64,000 nucleotides of DNA, taken from the NCBI GenBank assembly GCA_963728845.1, contig CAVSLS010000044.1, positions 1 through 64,000 of the forward strand, given 5' to 3'. Source of the DNA: Bog-473 sp963728845. GTDB taxonomy: Bacteria; Actinomycetota; Acidimicrobiia; Acidimicrobiales; RAAP-2. Numbering within the stretch: position 1 is the first letter of the stretch; each line of letters opens with the position of its first letter. Positions 1 through 9,996 of the stretch are shown piece after piece. A program made the translations under genes and the position numbers. Below the pieces are notes generated by a model, which did no database searches, was not told where the DNA came from, and saw only the letters and a list, made by a program, of their open reading frames with translations.

Positions 1-1580
1 CGACGAGCGGGGTCCCCGGCGCGAAGGCCACCTTGAGCGTGCGGGAGTCGAAGCCGGCGTCGAGCCGGTTGCCTCAGCAACACGACCGCCGAGCTCTCGC
101 GTTCGAAGGCAAAGCACTCCTTCTCGAGGAGGCGCTCGATGTAGTTGCCCCGGCCGTGTGAGTTGCGGATATTGACCAGCCGCGTGATGGCGCCGCCGAA
201 TGTGCCGCCCAGGGCGTCGCCGCGCCCGTCCTGCGGGAAACTCCGGCCCGGGCCGAACTCCTTGGCGTTGAAGTAGACCACCACGTTGCCGGGCAGCATC
301 AGCGCGTACGCATATCCGACGCTCGAAAGGCCCGGCCCTCCATCGTCGTGACTGATGACGAACTTCACGCCCGACGACCCGTTCTGAAGGCCGTCGTCGT
401 TGAAGTCGAGGTTGGCCTGATGGAGGTTGAACCAGTTGTTGACAATCCCGTTCCTGCTCAGATTCGCCTCAATTGCGAAGTAGAACGGGAAGTCGAGGGT
501 GTCACGGTTGCCGCCGATGCGGCCTGGATCGTTCGGGTTGATGGTCTTCTTCACGAACGTCTGGAGGAATGGGATATTCCCGTCGAAGGCCTCGCAGTAC
601 GAGAAGATCTGCTTCTGGCTCCCGTCGAGCTGCTGCCGGAAGCTGGAGCGGTAGACGGCGCGGTCGAAGAGGTCGAGCACGAAGCCATCGACATTCTTGG
701 CCGCGTCGATGCGGAACCCATCCGCGCCGATCGTCTGCACCAGCCATTGCGCGTTCCGCATCAGGTAGGCCATGGCGTTCTCCTCGACCGGGTCGCCGTC
801 GAGTGGCTTGTCGAGGTTGAACGGAAAGACCTTGATGCCCTGCTCGCCGGTCCTGGGGTCCAGGAGGAGGATCGGCTGGAGATTCTGATCGGGGTAAAAG
901 CGGCGGTTGTTGACGTCGGGCACGTCGGCGATCCGGCCGAAGGCGGGCTTGGTCCCCTTGCGGATGTCGTTCGCGAAGCCCGGCACCGGGCTCCGGATGA
1001 ACCGGTGGTTCTTCGAGTGGTCGATGTCAATCAGTCCGTCGAGGCGCCCATCCTTGTCGCCCTGGGCGAAGGCGGAATGGAAATCGCCGTCAATGTCGTT
1101 GGGCAGCGTGACGATGAAGCCGGGGTAGTCGCCGGCTTCGACAAAGGTCACTCCGTTGCTGTTGTCACGGCTGCCTGAGTTCTTGAAGCCGTCGTGGTTG
1201 ATGACGAAGTCGATGTGCAGGTCCACGCCCGCCTGGTGGAAGGTCTTCGCCACCTGCTTGAGGCCGTCCTCGGTACCGTAAAGCGTTGGATGACTCGGCT
1301 GGCCGAGGTCGAAGCGGTCGAAGGGATCGTAGCCGACCGACTGGTCGCCGCTGTCGGCGCGGCCCGGCGGGGGTACCCAGACTGCCCCGTAGCCCGCCAC
1401 GAACAGGTCGGGCGCGCGCCGGGCCATCGTCCTGTACGTCCCCTCGAACCATTGCAGGATCGGCGGCGGCGACACGTCCGCTGCGTCCGCGCCGGCCAGG
1501 AGACCGAAGGCTGCGATCGCAAAGTAGATGGGAACGAGACCGAGAGTGGTGAATTTCCCGCGTGCCTGGGTATGCAACAT
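1..1580 (-). CDS. Secreted GH13 alpha-amylase family glycoside hydrolase (C-terminus cut by window edge)
   Basis: Hydrolysis of alpha-glucans is inferred from family membership. From an ATG at 1578-1580 the protein begins with a hydrophobic signal peptide ending near AGADA. All four GH13 conserved regions can be read in order: region I DFVINH, region II GFRIDAAKN (nucleophile Asp), region III EAFDG (general acid Glu) and region IV FVISHDD. The frame holds for about 500 residues and then breaks by one base near position 75-80, with similar-looking coding continuing to the window edge. It is followed upstream on the same strand by a GH31 gene, a DUF1080 piece and a second GH31 piece, which suggests a polysaccharide-use cluster. 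Confidence 0.85.
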   Translation of the reverse strand, partial: MLHTQARGKFTTLGLVPIYFAIAAFGLLAGADAADVSPPPILQWFEGTYRTMARRAPDLFVAGYGAVWVPPPGRADSGDQSVGYDPFDRFDLGQPSHPTLYGTEDGLKQVAKTFHQAGVDLHIDFVINHDGFKNSGSRDNSNGVTFVEAGDYPGFIVTLPNDIDGDFHSAFAQGDKDGRLDGLIDIDHSKNHRFIRSPVPGFANDIRKGTKPAFGRIADVPDVNNRRFYPDQNLQPILLLDPRTGEQGIKVFPFNLDKPLDGDPVEENAMAYLMRNAQWLVQTIGADGFRIDAAKNVDGFVLDLFDRAVYRSSFRQQLDGSQKQIFSYCEAFDGNIPFLQTFVKKTINPNDPGRIGGNRDTLDFPFYFAIEANLSRNGIVNNWFNLHQANLDFNDDGLQNGSSGVKFVISHDDGGPGLSSVGYAYALMLPGNVVVYFNAKEFGPGRSFPQDGRGDALGGTFGGAITRLVNIRNSHGRGNYIERLLEKECFAFERESSAVVLLRQPARRRLRLPHAQGGLRAGDPAR

Positions 1581-1647
1581 TCTTCGCTCGCTTTCAGAAA
1601 CGTGTCACTTGTTTGGGTAAAAGCCGCGAATCGTCGTTGCGCCGGCG

Positions 1648-4203
1648 TCAGAAAGTAACCCGGGTCGTTCCCCCCGTGTGGGAAAACTTGACGAGGACGA
1701 ACCTCGATGCCGCGTCAAAGAACCAGCCGGTGTCGGCCGCATCGAGCGCGGCCAAGGATGGACGCGGGATCTGGTCGGCCCCGTCGCGCTTGACCCCGGA
1801 AGGTCGCGGCGCGAGGACCTTCAACGTGATCGCCCGTGGGACCGAGGTGAGCGTCACCTCCGTGACCCCGCCTGCCGACCGGCAGGCGACCTGCGTCCCG
1901 TCGTAGACGGTGAACTGGGACGCGTCGGCCGGGTAGACGAGGAAAACCAGGCTGCCGTCCCAGGTCGTGACGGCCGGGTTGTTGACGTAGTTCGCGTCGC
2001 AGAGTGTCTGGACGTCCTCTCCCAGGATCAGCGGCACGATCGCCCCGCTTCGCACGAACACGGGGATTTTGGATTGTGGCGGGTCAGGCTGGGCGGGATT
2101 CTTCCAGGTGATATCCTGCTTGCCCGCGTGACGCTCGTTCGTCCAGAAGTCGAACCAGTGCCCCTCCGGGAGGTAGACCTGGCGGTCGGTCGCCTTCGGC
2201 GCGATCACCGGGGCGACGAGCAGGTCGTCGCCGAAGTAGTACGTGTGCTGGACGGGGAAGGTTCTCGGGTCGTCCGGGTGGATCAAGACGAGCGGGCGGA
2301 GGATCGGCACGCCAGTCTCGCTCGATTCCTTGGCGTAGGTGTAGAGGTACGGGAATAACTGCGAGTGGAGCGTCGCGTAGAACTGGTAATTGGCCAGGGC
2401 CCGGTTGTTGTCCGTCGTCTCCCCGGCCTCGGGGTAGCCCCAGGGGTACTGCCTGAGGTTCCCCCCATCGACTTGCCGGTGCATCTGCATGATCGGGGAG
2501 AAGCAGCCGAACTGCGTCCAGCGGATGAACAAATCAGCCGGGGATACGGGGGAGAAGTGGGTGTTCTGGTAGCCGCCGACGTCGTGGCCCCAGATCGAGA
2601 ACCCGCTCATGGCGGCGGACAGGCCGGCGACGATCACGCTCGGCAGGCCGTTGGCGTCGCCGAAATTCGGCTCGTTGTCGCCGGCCCAGCTTCCGGGGAA
2701 AGCCTGGGTCCCGGTGAACCCGCTGCGGGCGAAGAGCAGGCCCTTGTCGCCGAGGACGCCGGAGAGCGTCTTGTGGTACTCGATGCAGTACCCGTTCCGC
2801 ATCTCCTTGCCGGTGCGCCCGTCGGCATAGGACGCCGTCTCGGGGATGTACTGGCCGGTCGCGTTGTGGTTGGCGCCGGGGTTGGTCTGGGACTCGCCGT
2901 CGTCGGTCTTGAAACCGCCGATCGCGGTCTCGCCCTTGGCCCCGGTGCGTGTGTCCGTCCGTCCCTGTTCGATGAGCGTGTGCAACTGGTCGGTCAGCCA
3001 GGTCCGCGCCGACGAGCTGGTGAAGTCGACCGGACTGCCGTGACCCTTCCACCAGTCGACGCCGAGCGGCGGCCCGCCTGCACGCTCTCGGACGAAAACC
3101 CCCCGGGTCACGCCGTCGTCGAAGTTCGGCGACTTCTCGAGCAGACCGGGAACCTCTTTCCGCTCCGAATCATCATGGAACCGATCGTTCATGAACGGCG
3201 TCATCCAGAGGATCACTTTGAGGCCGTTCTCCCGCAGGAATGTCATGATCTCCTCGGCGGAGTGGAACGCATCGTAGGTGACGCCTTCGAATGTCCTCTG
3301 GGCGGGGGGCTGGTCGTCCCGAACTGGGTCATGTTGAAGCGGAAGTCGTTGTAAGCCGAGGCCCAGGGGGAATCGAAGACGAAGCCGGAGGCGGGGATCT
3401 TGCGGTCGCGAAACTTGGTCGACCGCGTAGCGGACCTCGCCGCCGTTGCGCCAGTCTGTCGGACGAGATCCAGGGGCCGAAGGCGAACGGGGGCGGCAGG
3501 AAGGGCCGGCCCGAGTAGGCCGTGTAACGCGAGAGGACGTCGGTGAGCTTCGGGCCGTAGACGACGTTGAAGGTCAGGGCCGGGGCGGGGTTCGTCGCCG
3601 AGTAGCGGTCAGGCGAGCCGAGGCACGCATGTCGAACGTGCTCTCGGCCGTCGAGACGAGGTGGAACCCGTAGCCGCGGCTGCTGATGAACCAAGGCGCG
3701 GGCTTGTAGCTGAAATCGTCGCGATCTTTGTGGTCCGGGTCGAACTTGTCACCGGCGTGGTCGAACGTGCGGGTCTTGACAACGCGGCCCGCTTGTTCAA
3801 TCGAGTTGAACCTCTCGCCGAATCCGTAAAAGTGTTCGCCGGGGTCGGAGGCCGCGGTGACCATCGTATGGTCCGGCAGCGGCCCGTTCCAGTCGGTGAC
3901 CTCGTAGCGCAACACCCCGTCCGCGGGGAACGTCAGTCGCGCCGTGATGTTCGTCCCGCCAAGGTCCTGGACAAGTTCGAAGCCGTCTGGAAGCGGCGAC
4001 GAGGATACAACCCGGCCAATCGTCTGGGCCCGTCCGCCGACCGTGACGACCGGCGGCTCGAAGGTCAAGACGTTCGCGTGGGGCGTGCCCGCCAGGTCGG
4101 GACCGGCCAGCGCAAGGTGCCCCGATCCCTGGAAGATTCGCGCCTGGAGGGGTCCGGAGTCGAAGGTGAGGACGACGCCACTGGGTGCACTCGCAATCGC
4201 CAT
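1648..4203 (-). CDS. GH31 family alpha-glycosidase (frameshifted)
   Basis: This looks like an alpha-glucosidase or alpha-xylosidase of family GH31. The N-terminal beta-sandwich starts with MAIASAPSG at 4203 and includes the FYGFGERF motif typical of GH31. The barrel carries the nucleophile motif KTDDGE at about residue 434 and the acid/base motif SWAGDN at about residue 509. The C-terminal beta domains run to the stop at 1648. The reading frame shifts near 3,610, 3,470 and 3,300 while homology continues, so either the gene is decaying or the sequence has indels. No signal peptide is visible. Substrate cannot be fixed from sequence. A truncated paralogue lies just upstream. Confidence 0.8.
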
Positions 4204-4247
4204 CGCTGCTCGTCTCCTTGCTCGCTAGGAATGAAAATCGTTTGGAA

Positions 4248-5830
4248 TCAAAGCTCGGCGATCCGAACGTCGCGGAACCACACCCGTCCGGTGTGATACT
4301 GCAGGCCCACGTAGCCGCGGAGTGACCGAGGGCCGGGGTCGATGATGAAGTCGCAGACCAACTCACCGTTGAGGCGAACGAGGATCCGGCAGCCGGGGCC
4401 TCGATCTCATAAGTGTTCCAGAGGCCCAGCCGCTTCGCTGCCCCCGTCCGGGCCGGTGCGAGCTTGTAGATCGCCCCGGTCTGGCTCAGGGAATCGCCGA
4501 AACGTTCGGTCCGAAATCGAAGCCGCGCTCGTCGATCTGCACCTCGTAACCGTGCGGGTCGGCGAGGCTCGCAGGCTGGCAACCCAGGTTCGGGAAGCGG
4601 AGGAACACGCCCGAGTTGTCTTCGATCGCGGTGCACCACCAGCCCAGGCTGAACAGGAAGTCGCCGAACTGCTTCTCGGTGTACCACGTTGGTGAAATCG
4701 ATCGGGCTGCCCCGGCCGTTCCACCAGGGGACCACGAGGGGAGGGCCGTCCTTGGACGCGCGGACGAAAGAGCGGTCCACCTTCTTGTCCGGCTTGGCCT
4801 CTCCCAGGTTCTGGCCGCGCACGTGTTCGTCGTTCGAGGTGACATTGATGAACGAAGTCATCCAGCAGATGACCTTCAGCCCGTTCTTGCGGAGGAAGGT
4901 CATCATGTCGGTAAGCTTGGTGAACCCCGGGAACAACCCCTCGAACGTGCAGGGGTAGCCGAACTGGGTCTTCCCTGAGTCCCCGATGTTGAACTTGAAA
5001 TCGTTGTAGGCGACCTCCCAAGGCGAGTCGAAGACGAACGCGGAAACGGGGATTCCCCGCTCCCGGAAGTTGGTGACGGCGTAGTTAACCTCGCCCCGGT
5101 CGCGCCAGATGTCGGACGAGATCCAGGGCCCGAATGCAAAGGGGGGCGGCAGGGCGGGCCGGCCCGTGAAACCGGTGTAGCGGGATAACACGTCGGTCAG
5201 CGCGGGGCCGTAGACGACGTTGAACTTCAGGGTCCCGACCTGGTTGGTGATGGTGTAGCGGCCCATCATCGCCGCGCGCATGTCGAAGGTACTCCGCGCG
5301 GTGGAGTCGAGGTGGAACCCGTAGCCGCGGGTGCTGATGAACCACGACGCGGCCTTGTAGGACCGGTCTCCTTTGCTGCCGGGGTTGTCAAACGTCAGGA
5401 TGTCGACAACGTTCCCGGCTTGGTCCAGCGCGCTGAATTTCTCACCGAACCCGAAGAAGTGCTCGTTGCCGTCGGAGGCGGCGGAGACCGAGGTCTGGTC
5501 GGGCTTCAGTCCGCCCCAGTCCACGACCTCGGAGCGCATCACCCCGTCGGCCGGGAACGTGAGCCGCGCCGTGATATGGGTCCCGCCAAGGTCCTGAATG
5601 AGCCCGAGGCCATCCGGCAAAGGCGTCGAGGCAACGACCCGGCCGATCGAGTGGGGCGCGCCGGCGATCGTGGCGACCGGTGGCGCGAAGGTGATGACGT
5701 TCGCATGGGGCGTGCCCGCGCTGTCGGGACCGGCGAGCGCGAGGTGTCCCGAGTCTTCGAAGGCTCGCGCCTGGAGGGACCCCGAGTTGGCGGTCAAGAT
5801 GCTCCCCGACGGGCCGCTAGGCATGGCCAT
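4248..5830 (-). pseudogene. GH31 N-terminal half fused to a DUF1080 C-terminal domain
   Basis: Starting with MAMPSGPSG at 5830, the first roughly 380 residues match the neighbouring GH31 gene (FFGFGEKF, PPPFAFGPW, FDSPWE). Just after SPIDFTN, near 4,690, the sequence switches to the second half of a DUF1080 (3-keto-disaccharide hydrolase-like) domain. That half is recognised by NSGVFLRFP, GYEVQIDERG, QTGAIYKLAPA, WNTYEI and a VWFRDVRI ending before the stop at 4248. The GH31 catalytic Asp pair and the DUF1080 N-terminus are both missing, and the frame shifts at the joint and again near 4,490 and 4,390. A deletion between two adjacent genes, or a misassembly across GH31 paralogues, explains this better than a designed fusion. 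Confidence 0.75.
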
Positions 5831-5942
5831 CGCTGATCTTCTCCCTGTTGGCGGGGGAGGGGGTTATCGGTTCAGAACGTCTGGTATTCGCCCTTCTTGA
5901 TCGCCACCTTCCGGCCTCTCGGTAGGATTGCGGACATCGGTG

Positions 5943-7748
5943 TTACTTGGGTAACGGCTTCACGAATTTCTTGAACGTATCTTTGGCAACAGCATTTCCC
6001 AGTTTGACGCCATCATCCGCGTCGTATTGCCAGTGGACCCCGAGGTAGATCCGGCTGTCGGCATTCAGCTTCTCGGCTTCTTTGAATGAGCGGAAACGAG
6101 TCACGACGCGATCGCGTGGGGTTTGGGCTGGTGGTCCTGACCCTGGCCCGTAATTCAAGCCGTTGAATTCATCCGAGACGAAATCGAACGCGATCCCTTG
6201 GTCGGGGAAGCCAGGATCGGTGGATTTGAAATAGAGTAGCATCGCCTGGAACAGTGCTCCTCCGAAAGTAGCATGCCCGGACGGATACGCGGGGAAGGGC
6301 GGCGAGAAGTTGCCATTCTTCCTCGTACTATTCGTTGCCTGGGCCCCGAGAGTGGTCCAGAGGGGATCATATGAGCCTTCCTTGGTATCATCCGCTTTCA
6401 GAGCGCGGAGATAGGTCACGGGGCGGGGGAACAGGAAATGATACTTCCCCTCCCAGGCGGCGAGGCCCGCGTCGGCCAAGGTCACGTTGATGTATGCCAG
6501 GTAGAGGGAAAAGTCCTCGACGTGTTCGATCGGCTTCTCCCTCAGGGCGACCGAGGTCGCGATCATGTTGTACAGCCGAGGGGGGGAGCAGAGGTAAGCC
6601 GACGCGTCGTAAGCCCAGAAGATCCCGACGAATGTCTGGTCGTCGTTGGGGTTGGCGGGGGCGGGGGGAATCACTTTGTTTGGATCTCTGGCACCCGTTC
6701 GGTACGTCTCCGTCGGCCGACGATCGCCGTCCGCCGAATTGGCGTTCGGATCTCCCCCCAGCCACTTCGTCCGCTTGTAGGCGGCGATGAATGCAGGCCC
6801 CTCGGAGGCCGGGGGGCCGGGAAGGAATTCACTGCGGAAGGCATCCGCGGAGCGGATCAGGAACGGCTTGACGCGAGGCCAGTTGCCGCCCAGCGCGGGC
6901 GTCTGCTTGCTGATTGGATCCTGATGCCACGTCCTGGGATTTTCGCTGGCAAAGTCGCTGCTCGACAGGTCGGGCAACTCCGACCCATCGAAGTAACGCA
7001 AGTCAAGGATGGCCTTCGCGGCCTTCGCGCCCACCTTGGCCCCGAGGGCGATCGGCGGGGCATTCGGATGTTTGAATTTTTCGAGAGTGAGCTCAAGTGC
7101 GATGTCGAGGAGGACTTTCTTCTTCGGATAGAGATTCACCAGGGTTTGATAGGCTGCCTGGACGATCGCGCGATTCTTCGCATCCATCGCCAGGTCAGGC
7201 CTGCCTGGGAGGGTCAACAGGTACTGCCTCTCAGGGTCGGTCAAACCGTCGACGATGGTGTCCCGCACGTTATTGTAGCTCTGGTACTTGGGGCTGATCG
7301 TGTTGACGGCCTCGAAGATCGCGAGATGCACGATCGCCAGGACACGACTGGTCCGTGGCGGCCCGAATTGTTCGCCGAAATAGGGCGGAGGAGGGGCTTT
7401 GGGATCATCCTGACTCGGATTGGTATGATCGAGGGCGACCGCCTGCATCGCGACCTCGTTCCATATCAACAAATAACCAAGTTCTGGCGTTTTATCCGCG
7501 GAGAGCGCCTGGTAAGACCAACTCGATTCGAGAAACTCTTTCAATCTCTTGGGAAGGTCCTTTGGGAGTGCCACCCGATTCTCTTGGGCTTTGAGCAGTA
7601 CCCTCCGCTCCTGGGGCGATGCCTTGAATTGCCGCCCGTACTCATTTCGCTGTTCCGGCGTGATGTTGGTCTGCGCGACAGCCTGGATCGTCGCTAATCC
7701 CAGCATCCCAACAACCATCGTGCTGACCCATCGAAAAAACTTTGTCAT
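5943..7748 (-). CDS. Vanadium-dependent haloperoxidase / PAP2-like secreted protein
   Basis: A 601-residue protein with an N-terminal signal peptide (cut expected after AVAQ) and a C-terminal PAP2-type active site. The vanadate-binding signature is complete: a Lys and Arg in KYHFLFPRP, then YPSGHATFGG at about residue 492, then SRIYLGVHWQYD at about residue 572 with the second His. These residues coordinate vanadate or phosphate in haloperoxidases and acid phosphatases. Whether it oxidises halides or dephosphorylates cannot be told from the motif; the length and secretion favour the bacterial vanadium chloroperoxidase group. The frame is intact. It is divergent in function from the glycosidases downstream and no operon link is evident. 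Confidence 0.85.
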   Translation of the reverse strand: MTKFFRWVSTMVVGMLGLATIQAVAQTNITPEQRNEYGRQFKASPQERRVLLKAQENRVALPKDLPKRLKEFLESSWSYQALSADKTPELGYLLIWNEVAMQAVALDHTNPSQDDPKAPPPPYFGEQFGPPRTSRVLAIVHLAIFEAVNTISPKYQSYNNVRDTIVDGLTDPERQYLLTLPGRPDLAMDAKNRAIVQAAYQTLVNLYPKKKVLLDIALELTLEKFKHPNAPPIALGAKVGAKAAKAILDLRYFDGSELPDLSSSDFASENPRTWHQDPISKQTPALGGNWPRVKPFLIRSADAFRSEFLPGPPASEGPAFIAAYKRTKWLGGDPNANSADGDRRPTETYRTGARDPNKVIPPAPANPNDDQTFVGIFWAYDASAYLCSPPRLYNMIATSVALREKPIEHVEDFSLYLAYINVTLADAGLAAWEGKYHFLFPRPVTYLRALKADDTKEGSYDPLWTTLGAQATNSTRKNGNFSPPFPAYPSGHATFGGALFQAMLLYFKSTDPGFPDQGIAFDFVSDEFNGLNYGPGSGPPAQTPRDRVVTRFRSFKEAEKLNADSRIYLGVHWQYDADDGVKLGNAVAKDTFKKFVKPLPK

Positions 7749-8513
7749 TTAATCCTCCGGTTGATTAGTTCAAGGGCTTCGGAAGCTTAACCGAACGACA
7801 TGGACGGTTCAAGCACCGAGCCTTATTTGCCGACGAGCGCGAGATCCTGCAACTTGATACTCACTAAATCCACGGCCTCTGGCCGTGTGACCCTAACAGC
7901 ATCGAGCGATCCGGCGTGCTTCTCCCATATTGGTCAGGGCTTGGGAAGATTCTCGCGTGACAGCGGATTTGCCTGGAATTCGTCATCAACGGAGAAGCCT
8001 CTGCCGGTGCCTGGGAGTAAGCCTGGACCGCTCCAACTCCACGCCCCTACCGGGGGCAACCACACGGAAAAGACCCCCTCGGGGATCTGGCTTCATACCA
8101 CGGCCCATGGCCGTGGTTGATTATTTACACACTCTGGTGAATATAAAAGCATATTGTCATCTACGCTCGACTTGCCGGCGGCCAGTCCGTGGCGGAAGAG
8201 ATGGCCCAGTTCCGAGCGGGCAGGGCACCCTCGCCGGGAAGGTCGGAGGCGTGCCCTGTGTCGGCTTTGGCCGCAGTGATCACGTCATCGTTGGAACATC
8301 AGCCTGTCGGCCGGCGTTCCTCGGTGGCGACGAAGGGAGACAAATGGGTCCCCGACGTCCATCCCCACGGATGGTGAATCGGGCCGCTCGGAGCAAGGAG
8401 TTGACAATTGCACCGGGCGGAGCTCGGACTCGGGAAAACTTCCTCTGGATTTCGAAGCGTGATCAGTTCGCTTACTTTAGCCCTACTAATAATCAATAGC
8501 AACAAAAAAAAGA
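7749..8513. other. 765 bp without a recognisable gene
   Basis: No open frame here has recognisable protein character. The stretch holds two short GC-rich hairpins annotated separately and an A-rich run near 8,500 that abuts the first small inverted-repeat element. Confidence 0.6.
7871..8116. repeat. Pair of CACGGCC/GGCCGTG hairpins about 230 bp apart
   Basis: CACGGCC-TCT-GGCCGTG lies at 7871-7887 and CCACGGCC-CAT-GGCCGTGG at 8098-8116. Both share the same arms with different three-base loops. Paired subterminal hairpins of this kind are typical of IS200/IS605-related palindromic elements or their non-autonomous derivatives. No transposase frame is visible between them, so this is at most a deleted or non-autonomous copy. 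Confidence 0.4.
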
Positions 8514-8671
8514 GGCTCATGTCGGGTAACTGGTGCGACTGCCGAGCCCTGGCCCAGCGGGACGGAGCGCCACCTCGCCGCAAGTCTTTACCCGACGGGC
8601 GGATGCGGGGCGAGTAGGACCGGCCCGACGGGGGCTCACGCTGCACTGCCACCACTTACCCGACATGAGCC
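8514..8671. mobile_element. MITE-like element A (158 bp)
   Basis: The ends form a 22 bp terminal inverted repeat with one mismatch: 8514-8535 begins GGCTCATGTCGGGTAA and 8650-8671 is its complement. The interior has no credible gene. Both flanks are A-rich and AAAAAGA occurs next to each end, but a clean target duplication is not visible. It stops 14 bp before the IS3-like left end. Confidence 0.65.
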
Positions 8672-8757
8672 GAAAAAGATATCGCTGGCCTGCCCCCCAA
8701 AACCTGGTCCAGTCTTAATGGGAATCGTACAACTGGCAGAGAGCCAGGGAGCGACCC

Positions 8758-9025
8758 ATGCGAAAACGACCCAGACCGGACCAGATCGCGGCCATCCTCC
8801 GCGACTTCCAAGCCGACCTCGACGCCGGCTTGAACATCAACCATGCCTGCCGCAAGGCCGGGATCGGACCCACCACCTACTACCGCTGGAAGGCCCTCCA
8901 GGAGGACCCCGTATCGAATGAACAACTTCGCGTATCCGAACTCGAATCCGAGGTCGGCCGACTCAAGCTCTTGGTCGCCGAGCTGGCGCTCGACCGCCGC
9001 ATGCTCCAGGAGGCCTTGAAAAAAA
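8758..9025 (+). CDS. IS3-family transposase OrfA
   Basis: About 89 residues starting at ATG 8758. The helix-turn-helix part reads NINHACRKAGIGPTTYYRWK. It is followed by a leucine-zipper-like stretch and the LALDRRMLQEALKK end that is typical of IS3 OrfA proteins. OrfA binds the IS ends and supplies the DNA-recognition part of the OrfAB transposase made by -1 frameshifting. The expected slippery A-run (A7, 9019-9025) is exactly where a small inverted-repeat element has inserted, so natural OrfAB production would be lost. Confidence 0.75.
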
Positions 9026-9167
9026 CTAGGATGGCAAACTTAACTGGCGAGGCCCAGGAAAGCACGAATTTCTACGGGAAACGTTCACGTTTGCTCGCGG
9101 TTTGCGCAACGAAATAGACAATAACGTTCCGAAAATCGGCCTATTCCAGTTGAGTTTGCCATCCTAG
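9026..9167. mobile_element. MITE-like element B (142 bp) in the IS3 slippery site
   Basis: Terminal inverted repeats of 22 bp with one mismatch (9026-9047 starting CTAGGATGGCAAACT, complement at 9146-9167). Seven A residues flank it on each side (9019-9025 and 9168-9174). Either the A7 is a 7 bp target duplication, or the element is of IS630 type with a duplicated TA inside CTAG. No gene is present inside. Confidence 0.7.
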
Positions 9168-9177
9168 AAAAAAAGCC

Positions 9178-9478
9178 ATGACCGCCCCCCGACGCCGACT
9201 CATAGTCAAAGGACTATGTGAACAATTCCACGTATCGCAACGTCGGGTCGTGTCCCAGATTCATTGAACCGCGGGTCTAACTCTCTGTGGAGCAACAGGT
9301 TGCTACGATGGCTATTGAGTGGACTAACTCGACCGTTAACAAGGACTTACGGCAATTGCGCAATTCTTCTGGGACACGACCCAACGTCGCGCGTCTCGGG
9401 CGCTGGACCTGGCCCGCTCCAGCCTCCGCTACGCGCCCGTCCTTCGCGATGAACAGGCGGCGTTGGCTCGAACAGCTC
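9178..9478 (+). pseudogene. IS3-family transposase OrfB, N-terminal fragment
   Basis: If the 136 bp element C and one copy of its 8 bp duplication are removed, the frame reads MTAPRRRLIVKGLCEQF at the start, continues HVSQRRASRALDLARSS and on to VLRDEQAALART. This is the standard IS3 OrfB start. Homology ends there, before the DDE integrase core, so no catalytic domain remains. Confidence 0.7.
9246..9381. mobile_element. MITE-like element C (136 bp) with 8 bp target duplication
   Basis: A perfect 14 bp terminal inverted repeat (GGTCGTGTCCCAGA at 9246, complement ending at 9381) extends imperfectly to about 21 bp. It is flanked by the direct repeat CAACGTCG at 9238-9245 and 9382-9389. Excising the element plus one copy restores the OrfB reading frame, which is strong evidence for a true insertion. 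Confidence 0.85.
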
Positions 9479-9996
9479 CGTGGATGTCAGGAATGAGTCG
9501 ATCCGATCCATCGGGGTTTCCAGGTTGTTCGGTTCCCTCTGCCGAATGATCAAGCCCACCGGAGACGATTTCTCGTCGGACATGACAATCCCCTTTCCGT
9601 GTCTACTGCTCAAGCTCGACCATCTTCAAGAATCTCTTGGCCGCGACTCGGATGCGAAAAGCTCAGTTGTTCTTGTGTAACGCAACTCGATGCCTCTGCG
9701 TCGCCAGCGGCCTGGCAGCTATCGACGCAGCACTCGACAACTGGCTGAAGATTGAGGGCAAAGAGACCTCCTTCGCCTGACCTCCTCGAGGGTCTGGGAG
9801 TATCGCCACCATAACAAGTCTCCGAAGACTCATAATGGACAGTCGCCTGGCCTGCGGGCGTCGTCATCTTGGGCTCACGTGCAACGGATCACGGGTTGGA
9901 CCAAGAGGCCCGTGTCAGCGGGACGCACTCCGCTTCGCTCCGCTCCGAGCCTGACGCCATGGACCGGAGCCGGTCGAGTTCGTGGATCGCGATGCC
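9479..9996. other. About 520 bp without a recognisable gene
   Basis: Between the OrfB fragment and the peroxidase stop codon I see no frame with protein-like composition, no tRNA and no clear repeat. Confidence 0.5.

Larger units (their letters stand above)
8686..9478 (+). mobile_element. IS3-family insertion sequence remnant
   Basis: The probable left inverted repeat starts at 8686 (TGGCCTGCCCCCCAAA). It is followed by a complete OrfA and only the first part of OrfB. Two other small elements are inserted inside it (9026-9167 and 9246-9381). OrfB homology stops near 9478, and no right inverted repeat is seen, so the element is dead. Confidence 0.7.

Noticed and set aside
7930..8499. 189-residue open frame in the region between the haloperoxidase and the IS3 remnant
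   Set aside because: No domain, low-complexity composition, and it runs through a repeat hairpin.
9610..9867. 85-residue cysteine-containing frame on the minus strand
   Set aside because: No ribosome-binding site, no recognisable motif and no supporting context.
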